A DNA stretch of 64,000 nucleotides from Niveibacterium sp. SC-1 (GCF_038235435.1 NZ_CP151275.1:4650001-4714000); one strand, 5' to 3'. Positions 43,748 through 52,319 are shown, counted from the first letter of the stretch. A program made the numbers and translations. The notes: generated by a model not told the origin, from the sequence alone.

Positions 43748-44374
43748 ATGCGCAAGATTATGGTCGCCAACCCCAAAGGGGGCTGCGGCAAGTCGACCAT
43801 GGCCATTCATCTGGCAAGCTGGTTCGCCCGCTGCGACGAGGTGGTCTATGTCGCCGACCTCGATCGACAGCAATCCAGCCGGCAATGGCTGGCGCAGCGT
43901 CCGGCCTCATTGGCGCCCATCCGGCCGTGGGAGCCCAACGCGGAAGGCGTCTATGTGGCGCCCCAGGCTTGCAGCGTTGCCATGCTGGATACGCCGGCGG
44001 GGTTGCACGGCAAAGCGCTGAAGAAGCTGCTTGACGCGGTCGATCGCGTCGTCGTGCCCGTCGCCCCATCACAGTTTGACCTGCTCGCCAGCCGCGACTT
44101 CTTCGAAGAACTGGCGGAAACCAAGGCGGTCCGCAAAGACCGCGTGGGCATCGCGATTGTCGGCATGCGCGTGGAGCCACGTACGCGCTCGTACCAGCAA
44201 CTGCTGGAATTCCTGAGCCAGTTCGACCTGCCGCTTGTCACCTGCATTCGCCATGCGCAGCGCTACGTCCACGCGGTCGAATCCGGCATCACGCTCTTCG
44301 ACTCCAACGGCCAGGCGGAAAGCGATCGGGAGCAATGGCAGCCCCTGCTCGACTGGCTGGTGACGCGGCGCTAG
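43748..44374 (+). CDS. ParA-like (MinD/ParA superfamily) ATPase
   Basis: The product has 208 residues. The deviant Walker A motif is NPKGGCGKST at about 8-17, with the signature lysine before the two glycines. A switch I-like VYVADLDRQQSSRQWL and the Walker B-like SVAMLDTPAGLHG follow. The length fits the small ParA class that lacks an N-terminal helix-turn-helix, which positions plasmids or protein cargo by ATP-driven gradients on the nucleoid. No ParB or parS is nearby, so it is not the chromosomal ParABS. Its divergent partner is the AKP-rich putative DNA-binding protein. The cargo is unknown. Confidence 0.88.
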   Translation: MRKIMVANPKGGCGKSTMAIHLASWFARCDEVVYVADLDRQQSSRQWLAQRPASLAPIRPWEPNAEGVYVAPQACSVAMLDTPAGLHGKALKKLLDAVDRVVVPVAPSQFDLLASRDFFEELAETKAVRKDRVGIAIVGMRVEPRTRSYQQLLEFLSQFDLPLVTCIRHAQRYVHAVESGITLFDSNGQAESDREQWQPLLDWLVTRR

Positions 44375-44690
44375 GAGCGGCACCACCCGGGACGCAAGCA
44401 ATCCCGGGTGGCGGGCGCTACCTCCCGGAGGTGGCGCCGAAGAGCACGACGCAAGTGAGATCGAAAGGGGTCCGAGCAGACCGCGCCGACGATCTGTCAC
44501 AAACGGCCGGCAGTCTCTCCGAGGCACGTGCACGACGAGCGCGGCGTTCCCGCATGCGCCGACTCGCGAAGCACCTTGGGCTCCCGCAGCGCGGCCGCGA
44601 CACCTGTCCGTCCCCGAACTGGTTGCAGCCCGCGATTGCGCGCGATACTCGTGCCACGCGCTCCGGTCACGCACCCTGCAGGCGAACACG
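44375..44690. other. Leader region upstream of eutB
   Basis: This 316-bp gap between the ParA-like gene and eutB holds a perfect 10-bp hairpin CCACCCGGGA/TCCCGGGTGG (44383-44411) shortly after the ParA stop, probably a terminator though it has no T-run. The rest was searched by eye for a cobalamin riboswitch, because EutBC needs adenosylcobalamin; no B12-box-like sequence was seen. No other gene or promoter could be supported. Confidence 0.5.
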
Positions 44691-46085
44691 ATGCCCTTCC
44701 AGCACACTCTCGCGGCCCGCACCTGGCACTTCGCCGACCTCGCCACCCTGCTGGCGCGTGCGAGTCCGCGCAAGTCGGGTGACGAGCTGGCCGGGGTCGC
44801 CGCCTCCTGCGACGAAGAGCGAGTGGCCGCGCGCCTGTGTCTGGCCGACGTGCCCTTGCAGCGTTTCCTCGACGAGGCACTGATCCCCTACGAGGCGGAC
44901 GAAGTCACGCGCCTCATTCTCGACACGCACGACGCCGCGGCCTTCGCGCCCATCCGCCATCTGACGGTGGGCGGTTTTCGCGACTGGTTGCTGGCCTACG
45001 AAACAGACGACACCGTACTGACGCTGGTCGCCCCCGGCATCACGCCGGAGATGGCCGCAGCAGTGTGCAAGCTGATGCGCAACCAGGACCTCATCCTCGT
45101 CGCCAGCAAATGCCGGGTGACGACACGCTTTCGCAATACCCTGGGCCTGCCCGGTCGCCTCGCGGTTCGCCTGCAGCCCAACCATCCGACCGACGATCCG
45201 CGCGGCATCGGCGCCTCCATGCTCGACGGCCTGCTCTACGGCGCGGGCGATGCGGTGATCGGCATCAACCCGGCGTCCGACAGCCTGGACAATGTCATCA
45301 CCTTGCTGCGCATGATCGACGAATTGCGCCAGCGCTTCGACATCCCCACCCAGTCCTGCGTGCTCACCCATGTCACCAGCAGCCTGCGTGCAATCGAGCA
45401 GGGCGCGCCGGTCGACCTCGTGTTCCAGTCCATCGGCGGCACCGAGGCCACCAACCGCAGCTTCGGCGTCGACATCGCGCTGCTGGCCGAAGCGCATGCG
45501 GCCGCCCAGTCCCTCGCGCGTGGCACGCTGGGCAACAACCTCATGTACTTCGAGACCGGGCAAGGCAGCAGTCTCTCGGCCAACGCACACCACGGCCTCG
45601 ACCAGCAGACCTGCGAGGCGCGCGCCTACGGACTCGCCCGCCACTTCCGCCCGCTGCTGGTGAACACCGTCGTCGGATTCATCGGGCCCGAGTACCTCTA
45701 CGACGGCAAGCAGATCACCCGCGCCGGGCTGGAGGACCATTTCTGCGGCAAGCTGCTGGGCCTGCCCATGGGCTGCGACGTCTGCTATACCAACCACGCG
45801 GAGGCCGACCAGGACGACATGGACAACCTCATGACGCTCCTCGCCGTGGCCGGCTGCACCTACTTCATGGGCGTGCCGGGCGCCGACGACATCATGCTCA
45901 ACTACCAGAGCACCTCCTTCCACGATGCCCTCTACCTGCGCCAGCTGCTCGGCCTGCAGGCGGCGCCCGAATTCGCCGACTGGCTGGCGCGCATGCGCAT
46001 CATGGACGAGGGCCGCATGCTCACCGTCGACGCCCGCCATGCCCTGCTGAGCGACAGCGGAAGAAAAAGCGGGAGCGGCGCATGA
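44691..46085 (+). CDS. eutB: Ethanolamine ammonia-lyase, large subunit
   Basis: EutB holds the active site of the adenosylcobalamin-dependent lyase that splits ethanolamine into acetaldehyde and ammonia. The product has 464 residues, as expected. Signatures are LVAPGITPEMAAAVCKLM, PGRLAVRLQPNHPTDDPRGI, GDAVIGINPASDS, FQSIGGTEATNRSFGVD and CDVCYTNHAEADQDDMDNL. The ribosome-binding site is weak. eutC overlaps its stop as ATGA. No other eut gene lies in the window (no eutT, eutE or microcompartment shell), so this is the short, shell-free form of ethanolamine use as a nitrogen source. Confidence 0.97.
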   Translation: MPFQHTLAARTWHFADLATLLARASPRKSGDELAGVAASCDEERVAARLCLADVPLQRFLDEALIPYEADEVTRLILDTHDAAAFAPIRHLTVGGFRDWLLAYETDDTVLTLVAPGITPEMAAAVCKLMRNQDLILVASKCRVTTRFRNTLGLPGRLAVRLQPNHPTDDPRGIGASMLDGLLYGAGDAVIGINPASDSLDNVITLLRMIDELRQRFDIPTQSCVLTHVTSSLRAIEQGAPVDLVFQSIGGTEATNRSFGVDIALLAEAHAAAQSLARGTLGNNLMYFETGQGSSLSANAHHGLDQQTCEARAYGLARHFRPLLVNTVVGFIGPEYLYDGKQITRAGLEDHFCGKLLGLPMGCDVCYTNHAEADQDDMDNLMTLLAVAGCTYFMGVPGADDIMLNYQSTSFHDALYLRQLLGLQAAPEFADWLARMRIMDEGRMLTVDARHALLSDSGRKSGSGA

Positions 46086-46876
46086 GCGAGGCCCCCAAGC
46101 CCGTCAGCACGCCCGACCCCTGGCATACGCTGCGCAGCTTCACCCGCGCCCGCATCGCGCAGGGGCGCAGCGGCGCGAGCCTGCCCACGGAGGCGATGCT
46201 CGCCTTCCAGCTCGCCCACGCCCAGGCGCGCGACGCGGTGCATTTGTCCTTCGATGCGGACGGCATCGCATCCGCCGCCACGCCAGGTGCAGCCCTCGGG
46301 GTGCACAGCGCGGCACCCAGCCGCGACATCTACCTGCGCCGCCCCGACCTCGGCCGCCGCCTCGATGAAGCCTCGCGCGACCGACTGCGCACGCTGGCCG
46401 CTGCCAACCTGAACACGGCGACGCCGGACATCGTTTTCGTGATCGCCGACGGCCTCTCCGCCAGTGCGGTGCACCGCCACGCCCCCGCCGTCTTCCGGCT
46501 CGCCTGCGAGGCCCTGCTCGAACGCGGCTGGCACGTCGGCCCGCTGGTCATTGCCACACAAGCGCGCGTCGCACTGGGCGACGAAATCGGCGAGCTGCTC
46601 GGCGCACGCCAGCTCGCCATCCTCATCGGCGAACGTCCCGGCCTCTCCGCCGCCGACAGCCTCGGCCTCTACCTCACCCACGCGCCGCGCGTCGGCCGCG
46701 TGGACGCCGAACGCAACTGCATCTCCAACATCCACCCCGACGGCGGCCTCAGCACCGAGCAGGCGGTGTTCAAGCTGTTGTGGCTGATGGAGGCGGCGCG
46801 GCAGCGACAGCTGACGGGGGTGGGGCTGAAGGATGAGAGTGGGGAGATCGGGATGATTGTGCCGCCCGCTCCGTGA
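46082..46876 (+). CDS. eutC: Ethanolamine ammonia-lyase, small subunit
   Basis: EutC is the small subunit that helps bind the adenosylcobalamin cofactor. The product has 264 residues. Signatures are ARIAQGRSGASLPTEAMLAF near the N-terminus, DIVFVIADGLSASAVHRHAP, LIGERPGLSAADSLGLYLTH and NCISNIHPDGGL. Translation is coupled to eutB through the ATGA overlap. It ends 7 bp from the stop of the convergent AbrB-type gene. Confidence 0.97.
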   Translation: MSEAPKPVSTPDPWHTLRSFTRARIAQGRSGASLPTEAMLAFQLAHAQARDAVHLSFDADGIASAATPGAALGVHSAAPSRDIYLRRPDLGRRLDEASRDRLRTLAAANLNTATPDIVFVIADGLSASAVHRHAPAVFRLACEALLERGWHVGPLVIATQARVALGDEIGELLGARQLAILIGERPGLSAADSLGLYLTHAPRVGRVDAERNCISNIHPDGGLSTEQAVFKLLWLMEAARQRQLTGVGLKDESGEIGMIVPPAP

Positions 46877-46883
46877 GCCGGTC

Positions 46884-47216
46884 TCACTTGGCAAGTTCGT
46901 CGAAGCTGTCGCGGAACCCACACATGAACTCGCGCCCTGCGAGCGATGCGTCGCAGGGCGTAAGAAGGTAGCCCTCTTGTGACTCGGCAATGCACACCGC
47001 GTCGCCCGTCTTCAGTTTCAGACGCGCCAGCACAGCCGCGGGAAAAACCACCCCGATGCCGTCGCCAATCTGGATCAGTTTCAGCAGGTACGTGGGACCC
47101 CCGTCGCAAGATAGGCCATCCTGACCGCTACCGCAGAAACGGCAAAGGCGCCTGGCGGGGGCCCCTTCGCGTCGGTCCGGAAGAGTCCGCCGAGTACTAT
47201 CAACAAATCCCGCCAT
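46884..47216 (-). CDS. AbrB/MazE-type antitoxin-like protein, start uncertain
   Basis: The C-terminal 65 residues form a recognisable SpoVT/AbrB swapped-hairpin domain: LKLIQIGDGIGVVFPAAVLA, then RLKLKTGDAVCI, followed by a tail REFMCGFRDSFDELAK typical of antitoxins paired with Doc- or PemK-like toxins. The conserved domain starts around 47087, but no ATG, GTG or TTG is available there, only CTG codons. The first ATG in frame is at 47216 and adds a non-conserved stretch of about 43 residues. No toxin gene is adjacent: eutC lies on one side and the helicase gene on the other. It may be an orphan regulator or a decayed antitoxin. Confidence 0.55.
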   Translation of the reverse strand: MAGFVDSTRRTLPDRREGAPARRLCRFCGSGQDGLSCDGGPTYLLKLIQIGDGIGVVFPAAVLARLKLKTGDAVCIAESQEGYLLTPCDASLAGREFMCGFRDSFDELAK

Positions 47217-47236
47217 GCCCTCCTTCAGAGATCGCA

Positions 47237-49300
47237 GTGACCAAGCCCTCAGAAAACCCCGACGACGCAACCGAATTGCCCCAGGACTCCCCCGAGAACG
47301 AAAGTCCCTTCGCAGGCCTCGACGAGCAGTTCGCCGCCCGCCTCGAGCGTTACCTCGCGGGGTTCAATGCGCGGCTGATCCACACCAACGAAAGCGTGGC
47401 CGTGGAGGTGAGCGGCGAGGTGGCGGGTGCGGCGGGGATGCGGCCGTTCCGGCTGGTGCCGAACCAGGGCGTGCTGGCGCGCATCGGCAAGTGGCGCAAG
47501 CTCAAGCCGGTGCAGCGGCTGGAGCTGGTGCGCGAACGGCTCAATGCGGAGAGCCTCGCCGAACTGCATCTGGCGATCGGTGCCTTCGTTACGGACTTCG
47601 AGCAGCGTGCGCAGGCGGCGGGGCTGGAGGCGGACGACTTCCTGGGTGCGCTGCAGAGCGGACGCGAACTCGCCAGCCGGCGCTTTCGCGTGGCGGAGGA
47701 TCGGCTGGAGCAGGCCATCCAGCGCAAACGCCAGGCCACGCATGCGGAAGCCGCCTTGCGCAGCGTGCAGCTGGCGCGCTATCCCGACACTTTCGAGCTG
47801 GCGGCGGGCATGCGGCGGCGTTTCATCGCGATCCTGGGGCCGACCAATTCGGGCAAGACGCATCAGGCCATGGAAGCGCTGGCGGCCGCCAAGAACGGGG
47901 TGTATCTCGCGCCCCTGCGTTTGCTGGCGCTGGAGAACTATGAGCGCCTGGTCGACCGCGAGGTACCGGTGAGTCTGGTAACCGGCGAGGAGCGACGCCT
48001 CACCGCGGGCGCCACCCACGTCGCGAGCACCATCGAGATGCTGGACACCAGCCGCGAGGTCGAGGTGGCCGTGATCGACGAGATCCAGATGCTGGAGGAT
48101 CTGGACCGCGGTTCGGCCTGGACGGCGGCGGTGTGCGGCGTGCCGGCGCGTACCGTGTATCTGCTCGGCTCGCTCAATGCGCGCCCGGCGGTCGAAGCGC
48201 TGGCGCAGCGCCTTGCCTGCCCGATCAAGATCGAGACCTTGCAGCGCAAGTCGCCACTGGAAATGGAGCCGCATGCGCTGGGCAGCCTGGGCAAGCTCAA
48301 GCGCGGCGACGCGCTGATCGCCTTCTCGCGACGCGAAGTACTGGACTGGGCGGCGCAGGCCGCCAAGGCAGGCCTCTCGGTCGCCACCCTCTACGGCAAT
48401 CTCTCGCCCGAGGTGCGGCGCGCACAGGCGCAGCGGTTCCGCGATGGCGAGGCGGACGTGGTGATCGCCACCGATGCGATCGGCATGGGCCTGAACCTGC
48501 CGATCCGCCGCGTGGTGTTCACCACCGCGCGCAAGTACGACGGCATCTCCGAGGACACGCTGCCCGCCTGGCTCACGCAGCAGATCGCCGGCCGCGCCGG
48601 GCGTTACGGCCTGCATGAGGCCGGGCATGTGGCCGGCTTCGACGACAACACTCACCGCAGCATCGCGCGGCTGATGAAGGTGCCACCGGATGCGTTGCCG
48701 CGCCGCGGCTTTTACGTGACGCCCTCGCTGCAGCAACTCGAACGCATCGCCCGCGCCACGGGCGAGCAGGCGCTGGCCAAGTTGCTGCAGCTCTTCTCGC
48801 GCAACATCGACCTGAGCGACGACTTCTTCCTGCCGGGCAACCTTGACGAGCAGATCGAGCGCGCGCAGTGGCTGGACAGCCTGCCGCTGCCTCTGGCGCA
48901 GCGCTTCACCTTCTCGCTGGTGCCGATCGCCACCCGCGTGGCGCATCTGAAGTACGCCTGGCAGACCTGGGCGCAGAAGCTCGCGAGCCGACGCGTCTGC
49001 TATCTCAGCGAGGACATCGAACCTTTCATGCGCAGCAAGTACCCGCTGCAGGCGGCCGAAGACGCCTGCAAGAAGTACTCCGCCTACGCCTGGCTGGGCT
49101 ACCGCCTGCCGGATGCCTTCCCCGACGCGGAGGCCGCCGTGGCGCTGGCGCGCGAGACCTCGGACCGGGTAGACCAGATGCTGGCCGCCGCCAACCGCGG
49201 CCAGCATCGCAGCCCGCAACGCGTGGCGAAGCACCAGGACGGTCGCGGCGGCGACTCGCCGCGCGGCGGGCATCTGCGGCAGCGACGCAGGACACGCTAG
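47237..49300 (+). CDS. SUV3-like superfamily 2 RNA helicase
   Basis: The product has 687 residues from a GTG at 47237. Walker A is GPTNSGKT at 201-208, motif II is DEIQ at 281-284, and motif VI is QQIAGRAGRYG. DAIGMGLNLPIRRVVF and SLNARPAVEALAQRL match the mitochondrial SUV3 helicase, which feeds RNA to a degrading nuclease. The C-terminal region (FTFSLVPIATRVAHLKYAW) covers the SUV3 C-terminal domain, and the tail is basic (RQRRRTR), probably RNA-binding. Bacterial versions are found mainly in alpha- and betaproteobacteria. No partner ribonuclease is adjacent. Confidence 0.88.
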   Translation: MTKPSENPDDATELPQDSPENESPFAGLDEQFAARLERYLAGFNARLIHTNESVAVEVSGEVAGAAGMRPFRLVPNQGVLARIGKWRKLKPVQRLELVRERLNAESLAELHLAIGAFVTDFEQRAQAAGLEADDFLGALQSGRELASRRFRVAEDRLEQAIQRKRQATHAEAALRSVQLARYPDTFELAAGMRRRFIAILGPTNSGKTHQAMEALAAAKNGVYLAPLRLLALENYERLVDREVPVSLVTGEERRLTAGATHVASTIEMLDTSREVEVAVIDEIQMLEDLDRGSAWTAAVCGVPARTVYLLGSLNARPAVEALAQRLACPIKIETLQRKSPLEMEPHALGSLGKLKRGDALIAFSRREVLDWAAQAAKAGLSVATLYGNLSPEVRRAQAQRFRDGEADVVIATDAIGMGLNLPIRRVVFTTARKYDGISEDTLPAWLTQQIAGRAGRYGLHEAGHVAGFDDNTHRSIARLMKVPPDALPRRGFYVTPSLQQLERIARATGEQALAKLLQLFSRNIDLSDDFFLPGNLDEQIERAQWLDSLPLPLAQRFTFSLVPIATRVAHLKYAWQTWAQKLASRRVCYLSEDIEPFMRSKYPLQAAEDACKKYSAYAWLGYRLPDAFPDAEAAVALARETSDRVDQMLAAANRGQHRSPQRVAKHQDGRGGDSPRGGHLRQRRRTR

Positions 49301-49470
49301 GTCGGTCCGCTCCGGCACGCCGGGACGGGGGCTCTGCCCCGCGAGGACGGGAGGTTCCGCGGCCCCCGTCCGCAGAGATGGTTGGCGAAGCGCGGGACCC
49401 CCATCCGCGTATGCACAATGCAAACATCCGCGCCCTATACTCGCGACCGCCTCCGTTCGCCCCCGTTGCC

Positions 49471-51360
49471 ATGATCCGCACCTTCCCGTCGCGCGCCGCT
49501 GGTTTCCCGTCCACGCGCTTCTTGCCCGCCTTGCTCCTGCCGGTACTGCTTGGTGCCTGCAACCTGATCGCCACCCGCGAGGAATCGAAGACGCTGTATT
49601 CCGCCACGGTGCTGGTGGGCCGCATCGAGCACGCGGCCGCGCCGGGGCAGGCCGTCTATGTCGCGGCGTACGCGGCGGACGGCGACGCGAAGACGATCGC
49701 GCATTCGACGCGCCTGCATGAGTCCGGCCCCTTCGAGCTGATCGTGCCCGACGGCCGCTATCGCCTTTTCGCGTTCGCCGATGCCAATGCCAATGGCCGC
49801 TTCGATGCGGGCGAGGACTGCGGCGCACTCGACAAGCCGGTGACGGCCTCCTCGGCGGCCGGCGGCATGGTGCAGGGGCTGGACTTCGCGTTGACCGGCA
49901 CGCCGCGGGCGGATGGTCTGCCGCAAGGCACCCGCCTGGGCCAGGGCAACGGCGCGGCCGAGAGCTCGACCCAGATCGGCGCGCCGCTGCGTTTCGAGGA
50001 CCCGCGCTTCAGCGCCGAGACGGGCGTGCGCGGCTACTGGGAACCGGTGAGCTTCTTCCGCGAGATGGGCGGCAACGTCTATTTCCTCGAACCCTACTCG
50101 CCGGACAAGACCCCCATTCTCTTCATCCATGGCGCCTCGGGCTCGGCGCAGGACTGGCAGGCGCTCGCCGCGCACATCGACCGCAGCCGCTACCAGCCCT
50201 GGTTCTTCGTCTATCCCTCGGGCGCCTCGCTGGACTCGATGTCCTACCTGCTGCTGTGGAAGCTCTTGAACCTGCAGGCGCGCTATGGCTTCCAGCGCCT
50301 CTACCTCACCGCACACAGCATGGGCGGCCTGGTGGCGGAGGATTTCCTCGAAAAGTATGGCGCCAACTTTCCGCAGATCACGCTCTTCGTCTCGATCGCC
50401 ACGCCCTGGCTGGGCGAGCCGCGGGCGGAGACCGGCGTGCGCTATTCGCCGGCGGTCGTGCCCTCCTGGGAAGACCTGCGACCCGAAGGCCCCTTCATCA
50501 AGCGCCTCTTCGCACGACCGCAGCCGGCGCAGACGGCCTACTACCTGATGTTCGCCCATGGCGGCAGCCCGGGCCTGATGCGCCCGAACAACGACGGCAC
50601 CGTCACCCTGCAAAGCCAGTTGCGGCCGCAGGCCCAGGCGCTGGCGCGGCAGGTGCGCGGCTTCGACGCCGGCCATGCGAGCGTGCTCGCCGCGCCGGAG
50701 CTGTTCGCGCAGTACGACGCGATCCTGCGCGAGCAGGAACGGCCAGCCCCGGCCGGGCGCCTCGGCGTCCAACTGAAAATGCCTGCAGGCATGAAGCCGC
50801 CCGCCTTTCCCTTGCTGATGCTCGAACCCAAGGCGACTGCGCAGGGACGCATCCTCACCACCCTGAGCGGGAACGGCGAGGTCGGGCAGATCCCGCCGGG
50901 CGACTACCTCGCGCGGGTGGTGGCCTACGGCTACGCCAGCACGCCGCAGACGAGCGAGCTGCATGTGGAAGCGGGTACGCAGAGCCGGATGGAGGTGGCG
51001 CTCGCGCCGCTCACGGTGCTCTCGGGCTTCGTCGCGAGTCCGCTCAAGGCGGGCACCCACGCGGCCGGGCAGGAGCGGCGACCGGACGGCGCAACACGGA
51101 TCAGCCGCGTCTGGCTCAAGGGCCCGGCGGGCGAGCGCAGCCTGAGCCCCGGCGCCGATGCGGAAGACGCCTACGCCGCGATCACGCACTACAGCGCCGG
51201 CCGCGATTTCGCGAGCCTCAACGGCTTCAGCTTCACCGGACTCGCGCCGGGACACTACGAGCTGCGCCTGGAGGCGGAAGGCTATGCACCCTATGTCGCG
51301 CAATACGAACTCGCCCCGGAAACCAATCCGCAGGCGCAGCTGATCGAGTTGCAGCGCTGA
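49471..51360 (+). CDS. Alpha/beta-hydrolase (lipase-like) lipoprotein
   Basis: The product has 629 residues. The lipobox PVLLGAC puts the lipidated Cys at 30. Residues about 40-140 form a beta-sandwich-like region containing an EF-hand-type loop DANANGRFDAGE at 104-115 with calcium-binding positions filled. The hydrolase domain (about 200-440) has the oxyanion region FIHGASGSAQDW and nucleophile elbow LTAHSMGGL with Ser283; an Asp and a His downstream complete the triad. Residues about 445-629 contain repeats with GQIPPGDYLARVVAYGYAS and FTGLAPGHYELRLEAEGYA, resembling carboxypeptidase-regulatory-like beta domains. The substrate is unknown, probably an ester or lipid in the outer envelope. 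Confidence 0.8.
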   Translation: MIRTFPSRAAGFPSTRFLPALLLPVLLGACNLIATREESKTLYSATVLVGRIEHAAAPGQAVYVAAYAADGDAKTIAHSTRLHESGPFELIVPDGRYRLFAFADANANGRFDAGEDCGALDKPVTASSAAGGMVQGLDFALTGTPRADGLPQGTRLGQGNGAAESSTQIGAPLRFEDPRFSAETGVRGYWEPVSFFREMGGNVYFLEPYSPDKTPILFIHGASGSAQDWQALAAHIDRSRYQPWFFVYPSGASLDSMSYLLLWKLLNLQARYGFQRLYLTAHSMGGLVAEDFLEKYGANFPQITLFVSIATPWLGEPRAETGVRYSPAVVPSWEDLRPEGPFIKRLFARPQPAQTAYYLMFAHGGSPGLMRPNNDGTVTLQSQLRPQAQALARQVRGFDAGHASVLAAPELFAQYDAILREQERPAPAGRLGVQLKMPAGMKPPAFPLLMLEPKATAQGRILTTLSGNGEVGQIPPGDYLARVVAYGYASTPQTSELHVEAGTQSRMEVALAPLTVLSGFVASPLKAGTHAAGQERRPDGATRISRVWLKGPAGERSLSPGADAEDAYAAITHYSAGRDFASLNGFSFTGLAPGHYELRLEAEGYAPYVAQYELAPETNPQAQLIELQR

Positions 51361-51379
51361 GCCTCCGGAGGCTCCCGGT

Positions 51380-52306
51380 TCAGGCGCGGCGCCCCTTCAC
51401 GCCCACCGGCAGGTTGCCGAGCGCGCCGCGCATGATCTCGATGAAGCGCCGCAGCTTGGCGGGGTAGAAGGCCGCATACGGATAGACCAGATAGACCGGC
51501 AACACCGAGGCCTGCCACTCCGGCACGAGTTGCTCCAGCCGCCCCGCGGCGAGGTCCTCTTCAACCACCCAGTGCGACAGCGCGGCGAGCCCCAGCCCCT
51601 GCAGCGTCGCGCTGCGCAGGGCGTAGAGGCTGTCAGTCACCAGCCGCGGCTGCAGCGCGAGCGTGTGGGTGGCGCCCTGTCGGTGCTGGAGGGTGAGTTC
51701 GTTGCGGTAGTAGGTGCCCAGCGCCAGCCAGGGGAAGCGCGTCAGACCGTCGGGCTGCTTGGGCCGGCGACCGCGCCCCAGGAGTTCCGGCGTGGCCACC
51801 ACGATGCGTGGCACCTCGCCGATACGGATCGCCACGACCGAAGGATCGCTCGCCTCTCCCACCCGCACCGCGCAGTCCACGCCCTGCGTCGCGAAACTCG
51901 GCAGGGCGTCGTGCAGGAGCCATTCCACCGACACCTCGGGGTAGGCCCGCAGGTAGGCCGCCAGCGGCGTGATCAGGTGATGCTGGCCGAAGGCATTCGG
52001 CACCACCACCCGCAGCAAGCCTTGGGGTTCATCCACCGCGCCACGCAGATCCGACTCGAAGGCGCTCCAGGAGGCGAGCAGCTCCTTGGCGCGCGCGTAA
52101 TAACGCTGGCCGGCCTCGGTCAGCACCATGCCGTGCGTGGAACGCTGCATCAGGGTCATTCCCAGCGAACGCTCCAGGCTTTGCATGCGCCGGCTCACGG
52201 TCGGCTGCGTCGCGTTCATCTGCTTGGCGGCGGCCGAAAAGCTGCCGGCCTCCACCACGCGGACGAAGGTCTGCATCAGGGCCAGGCGGTCGAGGTTGGT
52301 GCTCAT
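51380..52306 (-). CDS. LysR-family transcriptional regulator
   Basis: The product has 308 residues. The winged helix is at 1-65 (LALMQTFVRVVEAGSFSAAA, ATQPTVSRRMQSLERSLG). The effector-binding domain follows (VSVEWLLHDALPSFATQGVD, IAIRIGEV-like segments). The AAAKQMNATQPTVSRRMQ helix belongs to the CrgA-like LysR subgroup. It is divergent from an MFS gene at 52408 that it probably controls. A LysR-type box overlaps its own start codon (52305-52319), which would allow autorepression. Confidence 0.92.
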   Translation of the reverse strand: MSTNLDRLALMQTFVRVVEAGSFSAAAKQMNATQPTVSRRMQSLERSLGMTLMQRSTHGMVLTEAGQRYYARAKELLASWSAFESDLRGAVDEPQGLLRVVVPNAFGQHHLITPLAAYLRAYPEVSVEWLLHDALPSFATQGVDCAVRVGEASDPSVVAIRIGEVPRIVVATPELLGRGRRPKQPDGLTRFPWLALGTYYRNELTLQHRQGATHTLALQPRLVTDSLYALRSATLQGLGLAALSHWVVEEDLAAGRLEQLVPEWQASVLPVYLVYPYAAFYPAKLRRFIEIMRGALGNLPVGVKGRRA

Positions 52307-52319
52307 ACGGCCAGCGTAT
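52305..52319. promoter_or_regulatory. LysR-type T-N11-A box at the regulator start
   Basis: ATACG (52305-52309) and CGTAT (52315-52319) are perfect inverted arms containing T-N11-A. The left arm covers the start codon of the regulator gene, so binding would block its own expression while acting from about 95 bp upstream on the MFS gene. Confidence 0.5.

Noticed and set aside
43018..44374. Chromosomal ParABS segregation locus
   Set aside because: No ParB gene, no parS site and no gidA/trmE neighbourhood; the ATPase is of the short orphan class.
44375..44690. A cobalamin riboswitch before eutBC
   Set aside because: No B12-box-like conserved sequence was found by eye, although eutBC uses adenosylcobalamin.
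46884..47236. A complete toxin-antitoxin module
   Set aside because: Only the AbrB-type half is present; both neighbours are unrelated large genes and no short toxin frame lies between them.
47249..49828. An 859-codon open frame antisense to the SUV3-like helicase
   Set aside because: Same reason: a shadow frame produced by high third-position GC, with no homology-like motifs.
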